Source of the DNA: Euryarchaeota archaeon UBA495
GTDB taxonomy: Archaea > Thermoplasmatota > Poseidoniia > Poseidoniales > Poseidoniaceae
Direction of reading: 5' to 3'
NCBI GenBank assembly: GCA_002496845.1
Contig: DALQ01000089.1
Location: 1 to 22,969 of the forward strand
Length of the DNA stretch: 22,969 bases
Shown here: piece by piece, positions 1-8,100 of the stretch
Layout of the letters: every line of letters begins with the position of its first letter
Position numbering within the stretch: the stretch's first letter is position 1
Translations under genes and position numbers: made by a program
Notes under the pieces: model-generated
Database searches by the model: none
Told to the model about the DNA's origin: nothing
Seen by the model: the letters and a program-made list of their open reading frames with translations, nothing else

Positions 1-375
1 AGGCAAGGAGTTGGACGACATGAGCACGCTCACTCCGTTGGCTCCCGGCGACCCTGCGTTGCCACTGACGCCGTCACAGACCGGCATGCTTCCTTCGCGT
101 TCCGTGGCTTGGAGTACACCATCCGCGTTGACGTCCTCACCGTACGAGAGCAGCACGCCCGACACCGGGCAGGCTTCACCGGCTTCTTCGGTGACGATCA
201 GCACCGACGCGACCGCGGACGTGTTCACGTCCGTTTCAGGGAGCCACAAGCCGGCCGCTGCCAAGCCCAAGGCCAAGAGGAGAAGGCCGGCTTGAACCAC
301 GGCCCATGCTTTTCCGTCCTGTGTTTCTTCCTCCTCTTGTTGCCGTTGAGGGGAGTTGATTTGTGCGTTGTTCAT
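1..375 (-). CDS. Single-pass membrane protein with DUF7151-like motif (partial, C-terminus off the left edge)
   Basis: The frame is open from an ATG at 375-373 to the window edge, giving 125 residues, with GGGAGG three bases upstream of the ATG as ribosome-binding site. Residues 1-22 are polar (QQEEEE) and likely cytoplasmic. Residues 23-45 form one hydrophobic segment (signal anchor), so the rest should be extracellular. After it comes a cysteine (C69) and the pattern G-E-D-x-N-x-D-G-V-L-x6-E (residues 79-93), then VCDG at 99-102 and Gly-rich triplets GNAGSPGANG. This matches the DUF7151 signature known from marine archaeal and bacterial surface proteins, where such motifs often occur in tandem. 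It is divergent from the AcnX gene. The function is unknown; a surface-exposed structural or adhesive role is only a guess. Confidence 0.75.
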   Translation of the reverse strand, partial: MNNAQINSPQRQQEEEETQDGKAWAVVQAGLLLLALGLAAAGLWLPETDVNTSAVASVLIVTEEAGEACPVSGVLLSYGEDVNADGVLQATEREGSMPVCDGVSGNAGSPGANGVSVLMSSNSLP

Positions 376-470
376 GGCCTCCCATTCGACGTCTAAGGTA
401 ACAAAGCCTCTGCCGAAATTCACGCGAAGGCTCCGGCAGGCTTGAGGGCCTTCCTCCACGACCGAAGGGC
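376..470. promoter_or_regulatory. Divergent intergenic region, candidate promoters
   Basis: This 95-base gap separates the divergent left-edge membrane protein and the AcnX gene. Its most AT-rich stretch is GAAATTC at about 415-421, nearly symmetrical, so it could serve as a weak TATA element in either direction. No strong TTTAWATA-type box is present. The placement is approximate. Confidence 0.25.
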
Positions 471-2252
471 ATGGACCTGCCCGCGCGCTTGCAGGCACAG
501 CTCGACGGGGAGGAGGGTCCAACCCGACAGAAGGGAGCGCGCTTGGTCGTTGACCTTGCCTTGACCGCGGGGGCCTCGTCCTTTGTGGAAGTCAAAGACT
601 CGCACGTTTCTGGCGTGTCGGTCATCACAGGCGGGGACGGCCTCATCCGATTCCTCGAGGACTTGACCGAAGACGGTGGTCCCGGCGTCAGCATCCCCAC
701 GACGCTGAATTCCGCCGGCTGCGATGCAGATCGCATGGAGGAGATGGACCTCGGACGCGAAGGCTTCCTTGAGGCGCAACTCGGGATTGTCGATGCGTAC
801 AGCAAACTTGGCATCCGGCCCACGCTGTCATGCACGCCGTACGACCGTGGGCACGAAATGGAGGAAGGCATCGCTTGTTGGGCCGAGTCCAACGCGGTGT
901 GCTACGCCAACTCGTGGACCAAGATGCGGACCAACCGTGAATCTGGACTTTCCGCGTTGGCGACTGCCTTGACCGGTTTTGCACCCCGCTGGGGGCTGCA
1001 CTTGGACGAACACCGCCTTCCCAACATCCGGGTTGAGGTCACCGCAACGCTGTCCACCTTGGCCGATTATTCGATCCTTGGGGACTGGATTGGTGCACAA
1101 GCCCAGCCGGGTTGGTCAATGCCTTGGGGCCCGATGCCGCTCATCATGGGCCTCGAGTTGGGCATGACCTTCGCAGAACGCAAGGCCTTGACCGCCGCTG
1201 CAGCAAACTACGGAACTCCCATGCTTTGGGTCAACGGGATATCCGCGGACCCTCCTCTCGGGCGTGACGGCGACGGCTGGGCCGAGCCAGAAGGCGGGTG
1301 GCAAGGGACCCTTGTGTTCGATGACGATGCCTTGACGAAGCGAAAGGAGGAACTCGCACCAAAAGGAACCGTCGACCTCGTCGTCATCGGTTGTCCGCAA
1401 GCCTCACTCGAAGAGATCCGCTTGACGGCCGCTGCGGTGCGTGCGCATGCGGAGATGGGTTCACGCATTCCCAACGGGAGGTTGTGGATGTTCACCAGCA
1501 AGGAAAACCATGCCTTGGCAGCGGCGGACGGTTCCTTGGCGCTGCTGGAAGAAAGCGGAGCCGTGGTGCTGAAAGACACCTGTCCAGAAGTCACGCCGTA
1601 CAACCGCAAGCGGTTCAATCACCTGCTGACCAACTCGATGAAGGCTGAGCATTACCTCACCAGTGGGCTCAACCGCATCCCGACGAGCGTGGCCGACATC
1701 CAAACATGCGTGGCCCATGCCTTCGACGCAGCACTGTCTGAGGGCCCTCGGCCCAACCTGGGCGATCGTGCGCATCACGTGCCCCAGTCCAACGTTGCTT
1801 TCCAAGACAGCACCTGTGACCTCACGGGCGCAGGCCTCTCGTCCCAACCCACCTTCCGCGTGGTCGGACGAGCCATGGTCACCGACGTACCGATCACGTA
1901 CCTTGGCTATGTGGACCGCGACACGGGTGAAATCGATGAGCGCGGCCATCCTTTGGACGGACGCCCCATCGAGGGGAAGGTCCTGATCTATCCCAAAGGG
2001 TCCGGTTCCACCGTGGCACCCTACGTGCTCATGGGGCTGATGTACCGTGGCCGTGGACCCACGGCCATCGTCAACCGTGACGTCTGCCCCTTGTCCCTCC
2101 CTGCCGCTTCGCTGCTCGGCCTTCCGTACGCCCACGGGTTTGGAGAAGACCCGTGCCTTGCGGTGAACGACGGCGATTTGGTCGAAGTGATCCGTGAGGC
2201 GGGTGGCGAGGTCCACTTGCGGGTCCTTGAACGGGCAGAACACAACGGGTGA
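471..2252 (+). CDS. Fused AcnX (aconitase X) protein, candidate phosphomevalonate dehydratase
   Basis: The 593-residue protein joins the AcnX catalytic domain (about 1-450) to the swivelling DUF126 domain (about 460-588). The catalytic part shows P-T-L-S-C121-T-P-Y and a W137-A-E-S-N-A-V-C-Y-A-N-S block; these and later cysteines are candidate Fe-S ligands. The small domain carries GSGSTV at 510-515, the serine-containing loop typical of DUF126. In many archaea separate large and small AcnX subunits dehydrate mevalonate 5-phosphate to trans-anhydromevalonate 5-phosphate for isoprenoid lipids, so that reaction is the likely one here. Fused AcnX proteins in other organisms act on cis-3-hydroxyproline, so the substrate is not certain. 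The ATG at 471 is the first ATG, GTG or TTG after an in-frame stop at 399-401. Five bases separate it from the epimerase gene downstream. Confidence 0.85.
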   Translation: MDLPARLQAQLDGEEGPTRQKGARLVVDLALTAGASSFVEVKDSHVSGVSVITGGDGLIRFLEDLTEDGGPGVSIPTTLNSAGCDADRMEEMDLGREGFLEAQLGIVDAYSKLGIRPTLSCTPYDRGHEMEEGIACWAESNAVCYANSWTKMRTNRESGLSALATALTGFAPRWGLHLDEHRLPNIRVEVTATLSTLADYSILGDWIGAQAQPGWSMPWGPMPLIMGLELGMTFAERKALTAAAANYGTPMLWVNGISADPPLGRDGDGWAEPEGGWQGTLVFDDDALTKRKEELAPKGTVDLVVIGCPQASLEEIRLTAAAVRAHAEMGSRIPNGRLWMFTSKENHALAAADGSLALLEESGAVVLKDTCPEVTPYNRKRFNHLLTNSMKAEHYLTSGLNRIPTSVADIQTCVAHAFDAALSEGPRPNLGDRAHHVPQSNVAFQDSTCDLTGAGLSSQPTFRVVGRAMVTDVPITYLGYVDRDTGEIDERGHPLDGRPIEGKVLIYPKGSGSTVAPYVLMGLMYRGRGPTAIVNRDVCPLSLPAASLLGLPYAHGFGEDPCLAVNDGDLVEVIREAGGEVHLRVLERAEHNG

Positions 2253-2256
2253 GGGC

Positions 2257-3219
2257 ATGGGTCCTGTCTTGGTCACCGGCGGCACCGGCTTTCTCGGCTC
2301 CCATTTGGTGGACCTCTTGCTGGAACGTGGCCATGACGTGGTGGTGTTGGACAACGGTTCCCGTTCCTCCTTGGCGGACTGCCCTGATGGCGTGCACCTC
2401 GTGAACGGGGACGTGCGTTCTCCCGAAGCTTGGTCAGCGGTTGAACGGGCCGTTGGTCCCTGCTCGCTCATCCACCATCTGGGGGCCATCAACGGCACGG
2501 CCCGCTTCGACCGTGAGGCAACCGCGGTCATCGATGTGGCCTTGAACGGGGCCTTGCAGGCCATCAACGCGGCAGAGCGATGGGGTGCCCGGCTGGTCAT
2601 GGCCTCTTCCCCGGAGGCGTTCGGTGACAACCCTCACGCGATGCAGACCGATGACCGCTCCATCTTCACACCGCCCGGAGAGCATCTGCGTCATTCCTAC
2701 GGCGCCTCGAAGTACCTCGTGGAGATCTTGGCCCAGGATGCCGTGCATCGCGGTCTTGACGTTCGTATTGCACGGCCGTGCAACGCGTACGGCCCGAGGG
2801 CCAGCGCGGGAGAGAACGGTCAGGTTGTCGCGATGATGTTCGAACGCGCCATCCATGGCCGTCCCTTGGACGTGCATGGCGACGGCCTCCAAACGCGCTG
2901 TTTCACGTGGGTGGGCGACGTGGTGAACGGTTTGGACCTGCTCGGAAGGTTGGACGAAGCCATCGACGGCAGCGGTTCTCTGGCGGGTGCATCGTTCAAT
3001 TTCGGCTCGACCGTGGAAACGACCATCCTCGACCTTGCAGCACGCATCTCGTCGTTGACCGGCGCTCCTGTCCATCAGGAAGGACAAGGCCATCCCGGTG
3101 ACGTGAAGCGTCGTCGGCCAAATCCTCGTAGCGCGAAAACGCTCCTTGGCTGGCAGGCGGTCACGACGTTGGACGAAGGCCTCGAACGCACGTGGAGCGT
3201 GCTTCAGGCCGAGCGATGA
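2257..3219 (+). CDS. NAD(P)-dependent nucleotide-sugar epimerase/dehydratase (extended SDR)
   Basis: This 320-residue protein has the features of the extended short-chain dehydrogenase/reductase family. There is a Rossmann motif TGGTGFLG at residues 7-14, an ASSPEAFG segment holding the catalytic serine region, and catalytic Y148-G-A-S-K152. RPCNAYGPR follows, as in UDP-glucose 4-epimerases and dTDP-glucose 4,6-dehydratases. It probably converts an activated sugar for glycan or surface-polymer synthesis in the cytoplasm; the exact substrate cannot be read. The ATG at 2257 is preferred over an in-frame ATG at 2194, because the longer form overlaps the AcnX gene by 59 bases and places non-family residues before the Rossmann strand. 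GGTGAGG at the AcnX stop codon can serve as its ribosome-binding site. Its 3' end overlaps the convergent flavoprotein gene by 16 bases. Confidence 0.85.
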   Translation: MGPVLVTGGTGFLGSHLVDLLLERGHDVVVLDNGSRSSLADCPDGVHLVNGDVRSPEAWSAVERAVGPCSLIHHLGAINGTARFDREATAVIDVALNGALQAINAAERWGARLVMASSPEAFGDNPHAMQTDDRSIFTPPGEHLRHSYGASKYLVEILAQDAVHRGLDVRIARPCNAYGPRASAGENGQVVAMMFERAIHGRPLDVHGDGLQTRCFTWVGDVVNGLDLLGRLDEAIDGSGSLAGASFNFGSTVETTILDLAARISSLTGAPVHQEGQGHPGDVKRRRPNPRSAKTLLGWQAVTTLDEGLERTWSVLQAER

Positions 3220-4007
3220 TCGACCACCTGCGACCATCCCGTCGGGCTGGCCATCAAACGATCAAGCCCGTGTTGACAGAGCACGTCGAGGGCCTCCGCC
3301 TCAAGCGCTGAAGGAGGAAGGTGGACTTCGTCCACATTGAAGATCACCAAACGGGCCACTGCGTCGGGAAGTGCTCGTTCTTCGACCATCGTCACCCGAA
3401 GCGCAGCAGCGGCCCGATCGAGGTAGGGAACGCCCTCCTCGTCGACGGTGTGAGGCACGCCGTCCCACTCCGAGGTACCTCGCGGCACGTTGGGGGCTGT
3501 GTGCTCCACCAAAGCGGCGTCATCAGGGCCGCTCATCAAGAGGTAGAGGGTGGCGGATGGTCGGTCTCGTAGGTTGAGCAAGGTGTCCCGTGCCCGTCCT
3601 TCTCGGTCGCTCGACAACGACATGACGACCAACGGTGGGCTGTTTGAAACCACGCTCAGGGACGTCATTGGGGCCAAGTTGTGCCGGCCAGAGGCATCCG
3701 TCGTTGCCACAAGCACAAGCGGTCGGGGCGAAATGGTCGAGGCCAACAAACGCGCACGCTCGCGATGCTCAAGCTGGTCGAGGCGCGTCACAGACCGTTC
3801 ACCGGTGAGGCGCAGCGGGGTACGTGCCGGTTCGGTCGAATCCTCGCCGTCAAACCATGCGTCCAATCGTCCTGCCCTGACTTCATCAAGCGCAAAGGCG
3901 GTGTGTGCTCTGTATGCTTCCCAGTCAGCAGCATCCTCGCCGCGTTCGGTTTTGCGTTCAATGGACGAAGCAGCATAGGCGATGCAGCGTTCAAGGAACG
4001 CTGCCAC
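3204..4007 (-). CDS. Flavin reductase-like (FMN-binding split-barrel) protein with N-terminal helical extension
   Basis: The 267-residue protein has a flavin-reductase-like core from about residue 85 to 235. It includes S-P-R-P-L-V-L-V-A-T-T-D-A-S-G, then N-L-A-P-M-T-S-L-S-V-V-S and P-P-L-V-V-M-S-L-S, as in the DIM6/NTAB family of FMN-binding oxidoreductases. About 75 N-terminal residues, rich in Glu, Arg and Ala and probably helical, precede the barrel and match no family I recognise. The start is a GTG at 4007-4005; the frame stays open upstream to a stop at 4064-4062 but offers no ATG, GTG or TTG. It lies 28 bases downstream of the peroxiredoxin gene on the same strand, so the two may be co-transcribed and share a redox role. 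The substrate is unknown. Confidence 0.75.
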   Translation of the reverse strand: MAAFLERCIAYAASSIERKTERGEDAADWEAYRAHTAFALDEVRAGRLDAWFDGEDSTEPARTPLRLTGERSVTRLDQLEHRERARLLASTISPRPLVLVATTDASGRHNLAPMTSLSVVSNSPPLVVMSLSSDREGRARDTLLNLRDRPSATLYLLMSGPDDAALVEHTAPNVPRGTSEWDGVPHTVDEEGVPYLDRAAAALRVTMVEERALPDAVARLVIFNVDEVHLPPSALEAEALDVLCQHGLDRLMASPTGWSQVVDHRSA

Positions 4008-4035
4008 CGTGTGTTGTGCTTCGTCGCCCAGGACG

Positions 4036-4521
4036 TCACGCCCCGAGTCCGAGTTCGCGCATCAACATCTCCACGTGGCCTTTGGCGCGGACGTTGTACC
4101 GCGCCCAAGAAAGCGTGCCGTCGGGCGCGATCACGAAGGTTGAGCGGGAGCATCCCATGTACTCCTTGCCGTAGTTCTTCTTCATGCGCCATGTGCCGAA
4201 TGTTTCGTGCAGGCTGCCGTCTTCATCCATCAGCAAAGGGAAATTGAGTTCTTGCTTGCGTGAGAACTTCTCGTGAGACGCAGCACTGTCCTTTGAGACC
4301 CCCCAAACCACGAAGGAACCCGTGTTCAGGCGGGCCATGTTGTCACGAAAGTCGCAGGCTTGCGTGGTGCAGCCAGGCGTGCTGTCGCGGGGGTAGAAGT
4401 AGAGGATGACGTGCTTCCCTTCGTTCAGCGTCGAGGTCAGATCGTACGTGGTGCCTGTAGCATCGGTGGCCGTGAACTGCGGAGCCGGCTGGCCTGCTTC
4501 GAGGGTAACGGGGTCGGTCAT
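4036..4521 (-). CDS. bcp: Thioredoxin-dependent peroxiredoxin, PrxQ/Bcp type
   Basis: The 161-residue protein reduces hydrogen peroxide and organic hydroperoxides with electrons from thioredoxin or a similar donor in the cytoplasm. The active site reads P-R-D-S-T-P-G-C51-T-T-Q-A-C56. C51 is the peroxidatic cysteine, and C56 five residues later is the resolving cysteine typical of PrxQ. The length is normal for the family. An in-frame TTG at 4587 would add 22 residues (rich in Pro, Thr and His) unlike any peroxiredoxin N-terminus, so the ATG at 4521 is chosen. No Shine-Dalgarno sequence precedes that ATG, and a TTCATA element centred about 26 bases upstream suggests a leaderless transcript. 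It is divergent from the archaellum operon. Confidence 0.9.
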   Translation of the reverse strand: MTDPVTLEAGQPAPQFTATDATGTTYDLTSTLNEGKHVILYFYPRDSTPGCTTQACDFRDNMARLNTGSFVVWGVSKDSAASHEKFSRKQELNFPLLMDEDGSLHETFGTWRMKKNYGKEYMGCSRSTFVIAPDGTLSWARYNVRAKGHVEMLMRELGLGA

Positions 4522-4677
4522 GGCGTGAGGTGGGGTAGGGGCGGTATGAAGTGTTGGTCGTTGCCAAAACAAACAATTTCCTACCAAGGTGCTGTTTATT
4601 CAGTTCGGGTAATATCGCTTTCACATCGGGTCAAGTGCCGTGTTATTGGCGATTCTTTCAAGAACCGGCAGAAATCA
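4522..4677. promoter_or_regulatory. Divergent intergenic region holding the presumed archaellum operon promoter
   Basis: At 156 bases this is the longest non-coding gap in the window and the only sizeable gap upstream of the eleven-gene operon. AT-rich candidates on the plus strand are TTTATT (4595-4600), TAATATC (4610-4616) and TTATTG (4643-4648). The last lies about 32 bases before the ATG at 4678 and would give a very short leader. None is a clear consensus box, and I see no operator-like palindrome. Confidence 0.35.
4545..4550 (-). promoter_or_regulatory. Candidate TATA element of the peroxiredoxin gene
   Basis: On the minus strand this reads TTCATA. Its centre is about 26 bases upstream of the ATG at 4521, the spacing expected of an archaeal TATA box when transcription begins at the start codon. 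The match to consensus is imperfect, but the absence of a ribosome-binding site agrees with a leaderless message. Confidence 0.3.
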
Positions 4678-5106
4678 ATGAGGGCTATGGCAGCGGTCCG
4701 AATGTCGCGTCGCTGCCGACGCTATCTCAAGCGTATTCAGCGTGCTGCGACCCGGTATGCCCTCCAAGAGATCGCCTCTTCCATCCAAAACGACCTCGAC
4801 CGTCGCCATCTTTCGTACGACGAAGCCCTGAACTTGGGCAACGTGATTCAACATCATGCCGATCGACTCCCTGGCGACACCATCGTGTACGCCATTTCGG
4901 ACAGGGATGCCTACCGCCGAACATTGGAACTGTACCTGAAGGACGCCGTGCTGTCCCGCACCGAGCAGCTGCTGCTGTGGGAAGAGCGCCGCCGACTGGG
5001 CATCAGCGACGCGGAACACGATCGCCTGCTGAACCAGCTGGTTGAGCAAATGAAGCGGCAAGGACGGACCGTCGCAGTTCACGCATTCAAGAGGGCGGGC
5101 GCATGA
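4678..5106 (+). CDS. Small helical protein of unknown function, first gene of the archaellum operon
   Basis: I do not recognise this 142-residue protein. Its N-terminus is strongly basic and is followed by a run of predicted amphipathic helices (for example LKRIQRAATRYALQEIASS and YDEALNLGNVIQHHADRL). There is no signal peptide or membrane segment, so it should be cytoplasmic. The stop codon overlaps the start of the 1644-residue gene as ATGA at 5103-5106, which implies translational coupling. ATG codons at 4678, 4687 and 4702 are all possible starts; I chose the first, and none has a convincing ribosome-binding site. The frame is open further upstream but crosses the promoter gap. Position suggests an archaellum-related or envelope-related role, but nothing in the sequence shows one. 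Confidence 0.65.
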   Translation: MRAMAAVRMSRRCRRYLKRIQRAATRYALQEIASSIQNDLDRRHLSYDEALNLGNVIQHHADRLPGDTIVYAISDRDAYRRTLELYLKDAVLSRTEQLLLWEERRRLGISDAEHDRLLNQLVEQMKRQGRTVAVHAFKRAGA

Positions 5107-8100
5107 CGTTTGGTTCGCGGGCGGCATCGCTGGGCCTTGTCGCCCTCTTGCTCATCACGCTCGCCGTGCCGATGGCTACTCCCGCTGCGGAGGCCACATC
5201 GGGCCGCGCAGGACCGGACTTCAGCGTGACCGGGCTGACCCTTGACAACCACGGCTCGGTGCAAATCAACGAAGCAGGTCTGTTCACCATCGTGGCTGCT
5301 CCCGGCGACCACACCGTCAGAATCGAGGTGGCCAACGTCGGCACCATTGCAGGCAGCGCCACGCTTTCCCTTGTCCACCAAGGTTCCCCCACAGCCTTCG
5401 AGGTCGATGTGGACGAGATGTCCACGGGCAGCCTTGCACCCGGGGCGGCTCCCTCAGTCTTCATGATGACATGGACCGCCGCCACCGGCGATGACCAGAC
5501 CCTGTATGCTCGCGTGTCATCCTTGCAAGACGGCAACACGATGAACGACGAGCGCGTGATGGAACTTGACGTCGATCGCTACCTCGAGGGCACGACGATT
5601 GGGCCGATTTACCCCGCACCAAGCCCCGGTCAGTCCGTGGCTCGTCTCTCTCTCGGCACCCACGATCTTTCTGTGGCCGTCAAGAACGATGGCGTGTTGC
5701 CCCTCGGCGCCTCGATGGACGTTGTCCTCACACCATTGGCCGGTGGGCCCGCTCAATCCCTCACGTCGAATGTGATTCCATCCCTTGAGCCTGGCTCGTT
5801 GAAAGACCCCGCCGAATCCGAACTGCTGTTGGTCTCGGTGGACGCCACCAGCCTCTCAGGAGGATGGAACATCACCATGACGGTGACCTTTACCGGCCCA
5901 TCGTGGACGGATGTTCTTCCGGTGGCGGCCTTTGACGTCATCTTCTCCGATTATGCGGCCATGTTCGATCCAGTCCCTCAAGACCGCACCTTGCAGCCGG
6001 GGACCAGCAAATTGTTGACCTTCGGCATCACGAACACCGGTCAACAACTTGACAACTGGAACATCGCTACTCACAGCCTTCAGGGCTGGTCCGACACGTC
6101 TTCTTGGGGGCTAAACACCGGTCCAATCGCCGCGGGGAACGCCCTGGAATTTGTCGCCAACGTTGAGGTGCCCATCACCGCCGCACGCGGCACCACCGAA
6201 GTGTTGACGGTGACCTTCACTTCGCAAGGCTCCAGTCCGCAATATGCACTTCAGGCCGTGGTGAGCATCACGGCCGGCGAACTCTACCTCGCTGCCGTCG
6301 ACCTTGACAACACCAGCGTCAGCGTGGTTCCAGGCTTGCCCACGGACATTGGCCTCAACATCACCAACGACGGCAACATTGCCACCAACTTCCAACTGAC
6401 CGCAGGATTCTCGCCATCGCCCCTCGGATGGAGTGCTGAAATCTCAGTCCCTCAAACTGGTTACTTGGATCCCGGTGAAACCACCCGTATCAAGGCCATT
6501 GTGACGCCTGCTCACATCAGTTCACCCCTTGACCCCGCCGAACGAAATCAGGAAGGCGACCTTGTCGAGTTGTGGGTGGGCGCTTCCGCCATCAACGGAA
6601 TCCCCGTGACGGACCAACAAGAATTGACCGTGGCACCCGTCATTGTTGTGGATCCTGGGTTGGAGTCCAACCTCCTCGAACTGACGGAGGCAGAGGTGCG
6701 CGCCTCCCGCTTCGGCATCGGCTACGATGCGTTGGTGCCAATGGACCTCGAGGTCCGCCACAACCTGATTCAGGACGTCAACGAATTGGTCAACGCCACC
6801 GTGGCCGTCTCTGACCTGCGCTTCACCTCATACGGCGGCGCAGGCGGCTTTTCCGAAACAGCACGTTGGTCCTTCACGCCATCGCCCGAAAACGCGACGA
6901 ACATGACCTTGGGGACGACCAATCCGGCCGTGCTTTCTGTCCAGGGTCCGGCCGACGGCCTTCCGCTCGCCGGCCTGTTGGAAGCTGACGTGACCGTCAC
7001 GCCCAGCCTCTCCTCCACCCACACTTTGGGAGGTGTAAGCGCGGCAGCCGTGACCAGGACCGTGAGCGTCACCGTCCCCGGAATCAACGATGGCGAGATC
7101 ATCGACGATGGCGTTCTCACGGCGCAAGTGGGCGTGGCTTCGACCTTCCCTGTGGGCATCCAAAACCTTGGGAACGACGTCTCGAATTACACCATCAGCC
7201 TTCTCAACACCCTTCCAGTGACGTGGTCCGCCACCCTCGGCGCCTCGGGTGGACTCATGACAACGGTGAGCAATTTGCCCTCGCCGGTCGCGGTTTACCC
7301 GGACATCAACGACAACCACAAGACGACCTTCGATCTCACCGTGACCTCGGATCCGTTGGCGCAAGCCGGTTCCATCACTTACGTGGATGTCGAGGTTTCC
7401 AACACCGACAACGGGGAGGTCCTCGGACAAGCAGCGATTCCAATCACCGTGGAAGCCTTCGTGGACGCGACCCTTGATCCCCCATACCGTTTGGTGAACT
7501 TGAGCGTCTTCGAAACACCGTTGACCAGCCTCACCATGATGAACACTGGAAACACGCCTGCCGAGTTCAACGTGGAAATCGTCGATCCCGACGATGAAGT
7601 CGATTTCACCCTTACAAGCAGCACATCCGTCTTGATTGGTGCAGGATTCAGCGATGGCGTCAAGGTCCAAATTAGCCCAACCGAAGAGGCTGCTGCGGAC
7701 ATGAATTACTCCGCAACAGTCATTGTCACGGTGGTCGATGGTCCCGTCCTCCAAGCCGTGATTCAAGCCAACCTCAGCGAAATGGACGATGTGGCGCTGG
7801 TGTTCGACCCCTCTCTCGACGACGATGGTGGCAGCAGCGGAGTCCAACATAACGCAGTTCCAGGCACCACGGTTGCTTTGCCGTTCACGCTTGCGAACGG
7901 AGGCAATTACCTCGAAGATCTGGTCTTGGAGACCCAAGCCGACGACGGCTGGGGCGCCAGCCTTGACTTGACCACGACTCAACTCGCCATCGACGAGGAG
8001 ACCACTGGGACCCTCACGGTGGCGGTTCCGTCGCTCGGCGGTTCCGCTTCGTTGGACCGTGGTGACGTGCACCAGGTGCTGATTTACGTCAACGACTCAA

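Noticed and set aside
1461..2630. Long minus-strand open frame (389 codons) opposite the AcnX and epimerase genes
   Set aside because: It lies antisense to two well-supported enzymes and crosses their junction; its composition is that of a shadow frame in GC-rich DNA and no domain is recognisable.
4522..4587. Longer N-terminus of the peroxiredoxin from a TTG
   Set aside because: The added residues do not resemble a peroxiredoxin, and the ATG at 4521 matches the normal family length.
6828..8072. Minus-strand open frame (414 codons) opposite the giant Ig-repeat gene
   Set aside because: It is His-, Gly- and Val-rich with no domain, no start signal, and sits fully within a better-supported gene.
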